A stretch of 64,000 bases of DNA from Martelella alba (GTDB lineage Bacteria > Pseudomonadota > Alphaproteobacteria > Rhizobiales > Rhizobiaceae), in assembly GCF_006516955.1 (NCBI RefSeq), contig NZ_VHLG01000007.1, positions 62,001 through 126,000 of the forward strand, written 5' to 3'. Below the pieces are notes generated by a model that was given only the letters and a program-made list of their open reading frames with translations, did no database searches and was not told where the DNA came from. How positions within the stretch are numbered: position 1 is the stretch's first letter; each line of letters begins with the position of its first letter. This document shows, one piece after another, positions 9,018 through 17,359 of the stretch. The position numbers and the translations under genes are program-made.

Positions 9018-9038
9018 ACCAGTTAATAACTGGTATTA
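9018..9038. promoter_or_regulatory. Candidate GntR operator upstream of nanEK
   Basis: A perfect palindrome, ACCAGTTA-A-TAACTGGT (9018-9034), ends two bases before the gntR stop codon and lies about 40 bases upstream of nanEK. The 10-mer ACTGGTATTA at 9029-9038 recurs in the same orientation upstream of gntR at 9826-9835. HutC-type GntR proteins that control amino-sugar genes are known to bind ACTGGT-type palindromes, so the match is meaningful, but binding is inferred. Confidence 0.6.
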
Positions 9039-9788
9039 TCGTTGCAGCTCGAAGACGAAATCATAAACATCACCGCGATAGTTGGTTTCGCAATATTCAA
9101 CCACCTCACCGGTCATGAGGAAACAGCGCCGCTCCGTCACCAGAAGCGGTGAGGCGGGCATGCAGGAAAGATAGCGGGCATCTTCCGCGGTTGCCGGGCG
9201 TGCGCGCATGCGTTGCACGGCGCGATCTGGCAGAAAACCGCGTGCGGCAAGTGCCTCGTAGAGCGAATTCTTAACCATATCCGCTGCGGGCAAGAACCGC
9301 TGGGGGATGGTTGCCGTTTCCACTGCGATCGGCTTGTCGTCAGCGGTTCTGACCCGGCGCATACGCATCACCATTTCATGGCTGCCGAGGCCCAATGCCA
9401 TCATCTCTGTCGGTGAAGGCCGTGTGATTATCTTTGAAATCCATATACATCCGGGCTCCATGCCGCGCGCGCGGATATCTTCGGAAAAGCTTGTCAGCGT
9501 GGATAGCGATTTTTCCACCCGCGAGCCAATTTCCGTGCGCGCACCATGGCGCCTCAGCAGAAACCCTTCGTCTTCCAGCAGGGAAAAACTTTTGCGTACC
9601 GTGACCCTGGACAGCGAAAGCGCATCCGCCAGCGCGCGCTCACCAGGCAGCGTTTCACCCGCCTTGAGTGCATTTGAAAGGATGACGCCCTCAAGCGCTG
9701 ATTTCAATCTCTTGTAGAGCGGGATATCGGGTGATGACTGGCCGAGATCCTGTTTCAGGATATCGAGAAGCTGGGGTGAAACGGGCAT
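9036..9788 (-). CDS. GntR-family regulator, HutC type (UTRA domain)
   Basis: A 250-residue transcription factor. Residues about 20-90 form the winged helix-turn-helix (LKAGETLPGERALADALSLSRVTVRKSFSLLEDEGFL), and the C-terminal ~150 residues form a UTRA ligand-binding domain that in relatives senses phosphorylated sugars. It precedes nanEK on the same strand, separated by a short gap that holds a palindrome resembling its own predicted operator. It is therefore the likely repressor of the nanEK-ABC operon and of itself, probably released by an amino-sugar phosphate. The ligand is inferred from the neighbours. Confidence 0.92.
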   Translation of the reverse strand: MPVSPQLLDILKQDLGQSSPDIPLYKRLKSALEGVILSNALKAGETLPGERALADALSLSRVTVRKSFSLLEDEGFLLRRHGARTEIGSRVEKSLSTLTSFSEDIRARGMEPGCIWISKIITRPSPTEMMALGLGSHEMVMRMRRVRTADDKPIAVETATIPQRFLPAADMVKNSLYEALAARGFLPDRAVQRMRARPATAEDARYLSCMPASPLLVTERRCFLMTGEVVEYCETNYRGDVYDFVFELQR

Positions 9789-9825
9789 GGCGAGGATCCG
9801 GATGAAAAATCTTTATTGGATCCAT

Positions 9826-9842
9826 ACTGGTATTAATCCGGT
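9826..9842. promoter_or_regulatory. Candidate GntR operator upstream of gntR
   Basis: ACTGG-TATTAAT-CCGGT is an imperfect palindrome 38 bases before the gntR start, sharing ACTGGTATTA exactly with the site before nanEK. It overlaps the end of the glycosyltransferase gene (stop at 9833-9835). It would allow autoregulation. Confidence 0.5.
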
Positions 9843-10819
9843 TTGGCAAATCCACCATGCATATACTTCTCCGGGCCGGAGCACGCCCGTCGCGCACCAA
9901 GGGATCTGGACGGGAATGGGTTGACCTTATCCACCAATGCGGCAAGGACGAGCAATCCCAGCTGCGGCTGGCGGAAGAACAGGGCCGGGCTGAGCTGCAG
10001 CGCTGCGGCCACCATTTGAAAGGCAAGGCCACGTCCGGCACCTGTGCAAAGAGCATGTCGGGCAAGCCTGCCCAGATGCATGGCCTCCGCTGTTTTCAAG
10101 GTTGCAGGAGAAAGCTTTCTTTCAACCCGTGCCGCAGTGTCGAGGACCGCTTTCCAGCCTTCACGCAGATCGGCGAGGTTGTTCGAAAACTGATCCTTCC
10201 GCATCATGCTGAAGACCAGAATGGCATCCATGCCGACAAGTCTTTTGCCTGAAGCGGCAAGGCGGATCAGCCATTCTGTAGCGGCACCATCACGCGCTGC
10301 CGGGTCAAACCCGCCCGAGGCAACAAATGCATCGCGGGTAACGACGACGTTGGACAGCGTGCAGGTGATATTGCCAGCGATGAGGTCGCTGACAGAGAGT
10401 GCATTGGTCGCGACGCTCGAGTGGGTCTCAGCCTGTTCCGGTCTGTCACGGAAGAAGGCGACCTTGCCGTAGAGGAGATCAGGTGCATCTGTCTTTTCCA
10501 TCCGTCTTGCTACCAGATCGAGCTTGTCCAGCGACCAGAGGTCTCCGGCCTGTAAAAAGGCGAGAAAGCGCCCGCTGGCATGATTGAAGGCCGCGCGGTT
10601 TTGCGCAGCACTCGGGCTGTCCTGTATTTCGGTGATGAGCTTGATGCGGCTGCTGCGGCTGGCATAGGCGTGGGCAATTTCCAGTGTACCGTCCGTCGAG
10701 CCGCAATCCACCAGAATGATCTCCAGATCCCAGAAGCTCTGATCCAGTACGGTGGTGAGTGTCCGGGCCAGCGTCGATTGGGCGTTGAAACACGTTATGA
10801 TGACCGAAAATGTTGGCAT
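9833..10819 (-). CDS. Family 2 glycosyltransferase
   Basis: A cytoplasmic or membrane-associated GT2 enzyme of 328 residues. The N-terminus FSVIITCFNAQSTL and the nucleotide-binding LVDCGSTDGTLEI segment are typical of GT-A folds. The metal-binding region reads LQAGDLW rather than the usual DADD, keeping one aspartate. A hydrophobic patch near residue 280 (ALQLSPALFF and LLVLAALV) may be a membrane anchor. It stands alone between gntR and the hybrid kinase on the minus strand with a 245-base gap upstream. Neither donor nor acceptor can be named; a role in surface polysaccharide decoration would fit the family. Confidence 0.85.
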   Translation of the reverse strand: MPTFSVIITCFNAQSTLARTLTTVLDQSFWDLEIILVDCGSTDGTLEIAHAYASRSSRIKLITEIQDSPSAAQNRAAFNHASGRFLAFLQAGDLWSLDKLDLVARRMEKTDAPDLLYGKVAFFRDRPEQAETHSSVATNALSVSDLIAGNITCTLSNVVVTRDAFVASGGFDPAARDGAATEWLIRLAASGKRLVGMDAILVFSMMRKDQFSNNLADLREGWKAVLDTAARVERKLSPATLKTAEAMHLGRLARHALCTGAGRGLAFQMVAAALQLSPALFFRQPQLGLLVLAALVDKVNPFPSRSLGARRACSGPEKYMHGGFAKPD

Positions 10820-11064
10820 GACCAGTCTCCAAGAACCGGGTTGCTTGGCGAAGCGGGCGCAAGGTTAGGCATTTGCGGGCATGCCGCTAGTGCCGTTGCA
10901 ATGACCGTGTAAACAAGCATTGCATGCGCCGTGCCTCTCCGGGCGGTTATATGTCGTGAGCTCTGTTCTAGCGCCGTCAAGCGGAGCGCGGGCAGGTGCC
11001 GAAGGTCATCTACGGGCCTATTCGGTGGACCCGTCTACACTTTCGTATAGATGACTGAGAACGG

Positions 11065-13674
11065 TCACGCGGTGGGGCGGTGTTCGCGGGTGAAGGTTTC
11101 GATTGCGGCAAGTGTGTGCTCTGCCGTCATATGCGCGCTTGCGCAAAGAGGGGGGATCTGCTGCATATCGCCGTGCTTGGCCGCCGACTCCACCTCTATG
11201 AGCTTGATCCGGAGCATGGTCGCGCCAAAGACGGCGGCCGAACCCGCCATTTTATGCGCGCAAGCCGCCAGCTCTTCGAGATCGCTTTCGGCTGTGGGGG
11301 CATCGCAGAAGCGATGGCGCGAGTTGGTTAACTCATCGACGAATCGGGAAAGCTGATGATCGAAGATCTGACGGGGCAGAGCCTCCGCCAGTTCTCCAAG
11401 CGTTTGCAGGTCAAGCAGGTCTGTCGGGGCGATTTCAGCCGCCGGCTGGCCTTCGCCTGTTCCCGCTGATGCGTTGGCAAAGCGCGCGACAATCGCTGAA
11501 ACGGTTGCTGCGCGCAGTGGTTTGAGAATGAATTCCTGCATGCCAGCTTCGCGAAACTTATCACCGTCTTCGGGCAGCGCATGGGCGGTAAGTCCGATAA
11601 TGGGGGTCTGCCGGTTGGGGCCATTGCCATTGCGGATCATGCCGGTCGCCGCAACGCCGTCGAGACGGGGCATGCTGACATCCATGAAAATGAGATCGAA
11701 ACGCGTGCTTTCCGCCAGTGCGACGCCTTCTTCGCCATCTGTTGCTTCCATGATCCGGCAGCCGTGACGCTTCAGCATCTCCCGTGCGACAAAACGGTTT
11801 GTCTCATTATCCTCGACCAAAAGTACGGAAAGGGAGACGGCCTTGCCAGGAGCGGCATTGGCTACCGGTGCGGCCGGTGTGGTTTCATCCTTGGCCTCAG
11901 GCAAAGCGAGCGGTGGCAGCCGAAGGAAGAAGCGGCTTCCATGGCCTGGTTCACTGGTCACGCCAAGCGTGCCCCCCATCAGCTCGGTGATCCGTCGCGA
12001 AATGCCAAGGCCGAGGCCGGAGCCCGGTGCCGTGCGCTTGTAGGAAGGGTCCAGCATCACGAAATCATCGAAGATCCGTGCCACGTCCTCTTTCGAGATG
12101 CCGATACCGGTATCGCTGACTGAAAATTCGAAACTGCCATCCTCTTCAATCCGTGTTGCCTTCAGCAGGATTGTGCCGTTCTTGGTGAATTTGACGGCAT
12201 TGCCGACAAGGTTGATCATCACCTGCCGCAGAGCCTGACGGTCCTGAACAAAGCTGTCAGCCCCGCTGGATATCTCTGTCTCGATCCGGTTGCCGCGCGC
12301 TTTCGCCGCTGGCTCGTTGATTTTCCGAAGTTCGGTGAGAAGTGGCGCCACTGAAAACCGGGTCGGTTGCAGCCGGGTCACGCCAGCCTCGACCCGGTTG
12401 ATGTTCAAGACATCGTCGATATGGCGTTGCAGGATCTCGCCGGATGTAATCGCCGTCTTCACATAGTCGCGCTGCCTTGCGGTCAGTCGGGTTTCGCTCA
12501 GCATATCCAGGAGGCCCATGACACCGTTCAGTGGCGTGCGCATTTCGTGGCTCATGACGGCGAGAAAATCGGATTTCGCCTTGGCCATGGCGAGCGCGTC
12601 GTCGCGCGCCTTGGCCATGGCCTGCTGCGCTGAACGGCGCTCGGATATGTCGCGTAAATAGGTGGTCAGGATCTGTCCGTCGCCATGACGGGTCAGGCCG
12701 AGTGAAAGCTCAACCGGAATGATTTCGCCATCGGCGCGCATGGCATCGATTTCATGCCGCCCGGACAGCAGGATATCATCCGGTGCCTGCTGCAGAAGCT
12801 GTCCCCGTCGCCTGCGATGAAGCTGTCTGTCACCGGGCGGGATGATCAGGTTTTCCGCAGGCTTGCCGATCACGCTGTCACGTGTGTAGCCGAACAGCCG
12901 CTCGGCTGCCGGATTGAAATCGAGAATGATCCCGGCTTCGTTGGAGACGACAATGGCATCAAGGGATGCATTGATTGCACTCTCGTAGAGTCGGTTGCGG
13001 GCCTGCAAGTCATCGCTTCGCTGTCTGGCAATGCGGAATTGCCATATCAGCATGAAGAGCGCCAGCAGCATGGCCAGTATCACGCCGCATGCAAGCAGGA
13101 CCGTCTGTGTCAGAAGATGCGAAAAAGTCTCCCGCTCGTAATCGGCATTGCGCGCAAGGATCTCGACGCCAGCCAGTGCGATCTCACGGGTGTTTGGCTG
13201 CATGGCGGCAAAATTGCGCTCCAGCCAGGAGATCCCTTCACGCAGCACGGTATCGCTGCCATCAATCATCGGCAGTGCGCCATCCAGAAGCGACCTGATT
13301 TCTTTCAGGGAAGCGCTGGTTTTCTCATTCGCTGTCACATCGGCAAAGACAGAGCCGGTCTGCAGTGTTTCGATGCGGCTGTAGAAAATGTCGAAGCGCT
13401 GGCGCAATTCGGCAAGCGCTTCGGCGCTGGGTGTGTGCCCGGCCTCATCGGCTGCTTCTCGCAGGGTCAAAAGCTCGACCTGTAGCTGGGCGAGCGACCA
13501 CTGGATATTGTCCTTCGAGGTTTCGCGCAGCTCGTTAAGCTCACGCATAAGCTGGGAAACCAGCACGCCAAGCAGAATGGTGACAGCCAACAGGGCCATG
13601 CCCGAAGCGACGGAAAGGCGTTTCCAGTCGCGCCTTGCAGAGGTTGGGCGCGATGCGGCCATGCTCCGGCTCAT
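11065..13674 (-). CDS. Hybrid sensor histidine kinase with PAS, REC and Hpt domains
   Basis: An 869-residue inner-membrane phosphorelay protein. Order of parts: membrane helix at about 20-43, an alpha-helical periplasmic sensor to about 185, second helix at 188-212, PAS domain at about 225-345, dimerisation domain with phospho-histidine H376 (SHEMRTP), ATPase domain at about 475-590 with N-box (NLVGNAVKF) and DTGIGI, receiver at about 615-732 with phospho-aspartate D665 (FMDVSMP), and a C-terminal Hpt domain with H807 (AHKMAGSA). All phosphorelay residues are intact, so it should pass phosphate to a separate response regulator; none is encoded next to it. The neighbouring diguanylate cyclase on the same strand suggests a common signalling theme. 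Confidence 0.93.
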   Translation of the reverse strand: MSRSMAASRPTSARRDWKRLSVASGMALLAVTILLGVLVSQLMRELNELRETSKDNIQWSLAQLQVELLTLREAADEAGHTPSAEALAELRQRFDIFYSRIETLQTGSVFADVTANEKTSASLKEIRSLLDGALPMIDGSDTVLREGISWLERNFAAMQPNTREIALAGVEILARNADYERETFSHLLTQTVLLACGVILAMLLALFMLIWQFRIARQRSDDLQARNRLYESAINASLDAIVVSNEAGIILDFNPAAERLFGYTRDSVIGKPAENLIIPPGDRQLHRRRRGQLLQQAPDDILLSGRHEIDAMRADGEIIPVELSLGLTRHGDGQILTTYLRDISERRSAQQAMAKARDDALAMAKAKSDFLAVMSHEMRTPLNGVMGLLDMLSETRLTARQRDYVKTAITSGEILQRHIDDVLNINRVEAGVTRLQPTRFSVAPLLTELRKINEPAAKARGNRIETEISSGADSFVQDRQALRQVMINLVGNAVKFTKNGTILLKATRIEEDGSFEFSVSDTGIGISKEDVARIFDDFVMLDPSYKRTAPGSGLGLGISRRITELMGGTLGVTSEPGHGSRFFLRLPPLALPEAKDETTPAAPVANAAPGKAVSLSVLLVEDNETNRFVAREMLKRHGCRIMEATDGEEGVALAESTRFDLIFMDVSMPRLDGVAATGMIRNGNGPNRQTPIIGLTAHALPEDGDKFREAGMQEFILKPLRAATVSAIVARFANASAGTGEGQPAAEIAPTDLLDLQTLGELAEALPRQIFDHQLSRFVDELTNSRHRFCDAPTAESDLEELAACAHKMAGSAAVFGATMLRIKLIEVESAAKHGDMQQIPPLCASAHMTAEHTLAAIETFTREHRPTA

Positions 13675-13831
13675 GTCAGTTGTGCTCCTCCCCTGGACGG
13701 TGTCCGCCTGATCCTACGCGAATTCCGCGCGCGTGTCTCGGGGCGCCGGCAGGGGCAGGCGTGAAATCGCGGCTCTACAGATCACGCCTGACAAAGGCTC
13801 TGTCTTTTGCCGCGCGTGGGGCCATCTGCCC

Positions 13832-15283
13832 TCAGCGTTGTGAAAGGGTGTTGGTGGCCGCGGCGTAAAATGCACGTTTTTCACGGTACATTTCCCTGTC
13901 GGCCCGGCGGATCGCCACTTCCATGGGCTCACCCTCGACACAGACGGCAATGCCAAGGGAAATGCTCAACGGGTGTTGCGAATAATACTGGTTGTTGACG
14001 TGCAGAAGTCTGCCGATATCCTCGGCCATGAGGCTGGCCTCCTCCAGCTGTGCGCCTGGCATCAGCACGGCGAATTCATCCCCGCCGATGCGGGCGGCAT
14101 AATTGGGTAGCGACACGGCTTCATTCAGAACTTCTCCGAGCCGTCTGAGCAGGTTGTCGCCGACGTCATGGCCCAGCGTATCATTGGTGTCCTTCAACCC
14201 GTTCAGGTCGATAATCAGGATTGCGACCGGGCGGAAGGCCTTACGGTTCAGACGGTTGATTTCATCTGTGTAGAAGGCGCGGTTATAGAGCTTGGTCAGG
14301 ACATCATGCTTGCCGAGATATTCGAGATAGGCCTCCGCTTTCTTGCGGGCGGTGATGTCTGTCAGTGATACGAGCACGAGAGACCAGTCGTGTTCGCGTC
14401 CGGGAAAAACGGAAAACTGCAACAGGACATAGCGCTCCGTACCGTCCAGCGCGTAGTTCATCACTTCGCGCACATGCATCAACCGCCCCTCCCAGAGATC
14501 AATCAGCTGCTCGCGGAAGGGTTCATGCATGTCGTCGCGGAAAATGATATGCTGGTTTTGCAAGAGGGATTGCCGGTCAGGGGCGTTGAACAATTCCAGC
14601 GTGGCCTGATTGACATCGATGACCCGGATTTCGCTCATGCATTGCCGCACGAATTCGGGATGGACATCGGTGAAAACCCTCAGATCGGAAATGCCGCGCC
14701 GGCGCAGATCTTCCATCATCTGGCGAATGCGAGAAAAATCCTCGACCCAGAGCGATACCGGCGAATGTTCGAATAATCCCTTGGAATAGAACACCTGGTT
14801 TTGCTCGGCGCGGCGGGCATTCTCGCGTTCTGTCACATCTTCCGTCGTCACCAGTATCCGTTCGAGATTGTCTTTTGAGCCGGGCAGGACCGTGCCGTGA
14901 AGACGAATGTCCAGGCGTCTGCCGGTCAGCGTGTAATTGACGGTATCGCTTGAGAAACTGGTTTTTCCCTCGAAAAGCTGCACAAGCTCGTTGAGGTGGG
15001 TCTCCATCATGTCACCGGCGAACATGGTTTCGAGATTTGTAACCAGATGGTCGAAATCCCGTGCTTCGAAAAGTTCCAGCGTCCTGGCATTGATCCGCAG
15101 CACCTTGATGGCGCGCGCGCATTCGGTGACCAGAGCCGGATTTTGCGTGAGAAAGGCACGAATATCGCTCACGCCCTCGCGGCGCCATCCGTCGAAAAGG
15201 GCTTTGACGCCCGAAAAATCCTCGAGCCACATGGCGATCGGAGCCAGTTCGAACATCTGTGTTTCAGACGACGTATCGTTCAC
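13832..15283 (-). CDS. Diguanylate cyclase with two tandem PAS domains
   Basis: A soluble 483-residue enzyme that should make c-di-GMP from two GTP. Two PAS-like units (about 10-155 and 170-318) are clearly related to each other: both carry W(L/V)EDFS, a G(V/I)SD(I/L)R element, a P..V..C...I.V...N..TLELF block and a closing T.D(V/I)T segment. The GGDEF domain occupies about 320-480 with an intact GGDEF at 400-404. The position of the inhibitory RxxD site, just before it, reads SLPN, so product inhibition is probably lost. No membrane helix is seen. It lies 157 bases upstream of the hybrid kinase gene in the same direction and could be co-transcribed. Confidence 0.93.
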   Translation of the reverse strand: MNDTSSETQMFELAPIAMWLEDFSGVKALFDGWRREGVSDIRAFLTQNPALVTECARAIKVLRINARTLELFEARDFDHLVTNLETMFAGDMMETHLNELVQLFEGKTSFSSDTVNYTLTGRRLDIRLHGTVLPGSKDNLERILVTTEDVTERENARRAEQNQVFYSKGLFEHSPVSLWVEDFSRIRQMMEDLRRRGISDLRVFTDVHPEFVRQCMSEIRVIDVNQATLELFNAPDRQSLLQNQHIIFRDDMHEPFREQLIDLWEGRLMHVREVMNYALDGTERYVLLQFSVFPGREHDWSLVLVSLTDITARKKAEAYLEYLGKHDVLTKLYNRAFYTDEINRLNRKAFRPVAILIIDLNGLKDTNDTLGHDVGDNLLRRLGEVLNEAVSLPNYAARIGGDEFAVLMPGAQLEEASLMAEDIGRLLHVNNQYYSQHPLSISLGIAVCVEGEPMEVAIRRADREMYREKRAFYAAATNTLSQR

Positions 15284-15804
15284 AGCTTTTCTCTCGTTTG
15301 ACTGATATATCCGGTTCAGGATCAGCGAATTTCGGTTCGGACGTTCCAGAGGCTGAACGAAAGGATCTGTTCAGCCGTTCAGAAGGGCGACACTAATACG
15401 CTTTACGTACAAGTGAAAGCGCTGACATTTCGCTTCAAGGGTTGAGGACGATGTTTCATCCGTGTTTTTCATCGCTGCCAGATCAGATAAAACCCATTTA
15501 AGACCAATCGTGAAGAGCGTCATCGCGCATGCCTGTGCTGAACATCTTCGCGGGGAAAGCGCGACCGCCTGTCTATATCGATGACATGTGAGTGACGTTT
15601 GATACATGAAAACAGATCATTACCTCCTGGTCAGGGCCATTGAGGCGCTGGGGTGGGGTGTGTTTGCACACGTGTTTCATAGTGGAATCCACAGGCGCCG
15701 ACCAACGACATGAAGAGATATGTTATTCACCACTTGCCAATAGCACATTTCTGGTTCTTATTTGTTTTAGATTGGTATTGTTCTGTGCGATCGGGAGGGA
15801 GGCG
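15284..15804. other. Gene-poor region between diguanylate cyclase and GNAT genes
   Basis: About 520 bases between divergent genes, presumably holding both promoters. An 8-bp hairpin (15351-15358 with 15369-15376) lies upstream of the cyclase gene in its probable leader. A 78-codon minus-strand ORF (15371-15607) has no recognisable features and I do not call it. No clear sigma-70 pair or operator stood out. Confidence 0.6.
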
Positions 15805-16287
15805 ATGGCGGATCTTCTGGTGAATTTATATTCACAACGGTTTGAGGCGCTTTCTTCAGCTTGCATTGCCGAGGCGGTGACCGTCCGCAGAGCACTGCCA
15901 CCGGAAAGCCATTTCATTATTGAATGGGTTGAGAAAGATTTCAGCCGTTATTGGGCGAGTGAAGTTCAGGTCGCCATGGCGCAGAAACCGCCGGGCTGCT
16001 TTATTGCGACCGAAGCGGGCAGGCTCATTGGTTTTGCCTGCTATAATGCCACGGCACGCGGTTTTTTCGGGCCGACCGGGGTGGATGAAACCTCGCGCGG
16101 CAAGGGTGTTGGCAAGGCGCTGCTTTACCGGGCGCTTCTGGCGTTGAAAGATGATGGCTACGCCTATGCCATCATCGGCGCTGCCGGACCAACCGAATTT
16201 TACCAAAAGGCTGTGGGCGCGATTATCATTCCTTCCGATGGTGAGGATATCTATTGCGGTCTTCTCCGCGACAAACACCTAAGCTGA
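15805..16287 (+). CDS. GNAT-family N-acetyltransferase
   Basis: A 160-residue acetyl-CoA-dependent acetyltransferase. The acetyl-CoA binding loop is visible as TSRGKGVGKALLYRAL, near residues 97-112, with the preceding strand GFFGPTGV. A GGGAGGGA box at 15793-15800 sets ATG 15805 as the start; the longer frame to 15640 is hydrophobic noise. It is 12 bases from the NagZ-like gene and probably leads its operon. The substrate is unknown. Given the downstream glycosidase and transporter, acetylation of an amino sugar is an attractive guess but is not supported by a specific motif. Confidence 0.85.
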   Translation: MADLLVNLYSQRFEALSSACIAEAVTVRRALPPESHFIIEWVEKDFSRYWASEVQVAMAQKPPGCFIATEAGRLIGFACYNATARGFFGPTGVDETSRGKGVGKALLYRALLALKDDGYAYAIIGAAGPTEFYQKAVGAIIIPSDGEDIYCGLLRDKHLS

Positions 16288-16299
16288 AAGTCGTCTGCC

Positions 16300-17331
16300 A
16301 TGTCTTCAACACCGCTTGCGCTTTTCGTCGGGATGCCGGGCCTGTCCCTCAGCGCGGATGAAATCGCCTTTTTCCGTGAGGCCAATCCTTATGGCCTGTT
16401 CCTGTTCCGCCGCAACCTTGAGGAGCCGGATCAGATCCGCGCCATGGTTGATCAGTTTCGCGATGCTGTCGGCCGCGCCGATGCGCCGGTCTATATCGAC
16501 CAGGAGGGCGGGCGCGTTCAGCGGTTGAACAATGGCAACTGGCCGCTGTTTCGGGCGTTGGGGGATTTCGGCGCCCTGGCGATGAAGGATATCGAGGCGG
16601 CGAAACGCGCGCTGAAGCTCTCAACACAGGCCATGGGCTCAATGCTGTCCGAGCTGAAACTCGGTTCCGGCACAACGCCGGTGATCGATCTGCAGCTGAA
16701 GGGCATGCATGAGGTTATCGGTGGCCGTGCCTTTTCCGATGATCCGGAGATGGTCACCATGCTTGGCCGCATTGTGGTTGAAACCATGCTTGAAGTCGGA
16801 GCCATGCCGATCATCAAGCATATTCCGGGTTATGGCCGCGTCACCGTCGATCCGCATCTGGAGCTGCCGACGATCTCGACGCCGCTTGAGACCCTGTTTG
16901 CCTCCGATTTCAAGCCGTTTCTGGCGTTGAAACATGCGCCCTGGGCCATGGTTGCCCATGTGATCTATTCCGAGATCGATCCGACGACGGTGGCCTCCGT
17001 CTCTGCTCCGGTCTGCGATTTTATCCGCAAGCGCATGAATTATGACGGCGTGCTGATTTCCGACTGCGTGACCATGGAGGCGCTCAGTGGCTCATGGGCC
17101 TCGCGTGTCGCCGGTGTGCTCGATGCCGGCTATGACATTGCGCTGCACAGCCAGGGAACACTTGCAGACAGCGAAGCAGCTGCAAAAGCGGCGCGTCCAC
17201 TGAGTGTCGATACGCTTGTACGGCTTAGACGCGCCGATGCGATGCTCGGCGAAAAGCGCGTTGATGTGGTGAAGGCCCACGCGGAAGCCGAGGCGATCTT
17301 CAATACATTCAATATGGCCCGCAAGGCCTGA
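16300..17331 (+). CDS. NagZ-like family 3 glycosidase (beta-N-acetylhexosaminidase type)
   Basis: A 343-residue cytoplasmic glycoside hydrolase family 3 enzyme with a single TIM-barrel domain and no signal peptide, the architecture of NagZ. Landmarks: YIDQEGGRVQR at residues 65-75, PVID and GGRAFSDDPE at 127-150, KHIPGYG at 173-179, the acid/base pair D184-x-H186 (VDPH), and the probable nucleophile D255 (LISDC). Classical NagZ has GHG where this has GYG, and SDD where this has SDC. NagZ releases GlcNAc from cell-wall or chitin fragments. Its place ahead of an oligosaccharide/peptide transporter suggests it cleaves an imported amino-sugar oligomer rather than serving only wall recycling. Confidence 0.85.
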   Translation: MSSTPLALFVGMPGLSLSADEIAFFREANPYGLFLFRRNLEEPDQIRAMVDQFRDAVGRADAPVYIDQEGGRVQRLNNGNWPLFRALGDFGALAMKDIEAAKRALKLSTQAMGSMLSELKLGSGTTPVIDLQLKGMHEVIGGRAFSDDPEMVTMLGRIVVETMLEVGAMPIIKHIPGYGRVTVDPHLELPTISTPLETLFASDFKPFLALKHAPWAMVAHVIYSEIDPTTVASVSAPVCDFIRKRMNYDGVLISDCVTMEALSGSWASRVAGVLDAGYDIALHSQGTLADSEAAAKAARPLSVDTLVRLRRADAMLGEKRVDVVKAHAEAEAIFNTFNMARKA

Positions 17332-17359
17332 AAAATAATTCATAATGAGGGGTTCCATC

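Noticed and set aside
15371-15607. A 78-codon minus-strand ORF upstream of the diguanylate cyclase gene
   Set aside because: No ribosome site, no recognisable domain, and it overlaps a probable leader hairpin; it looks like chance.
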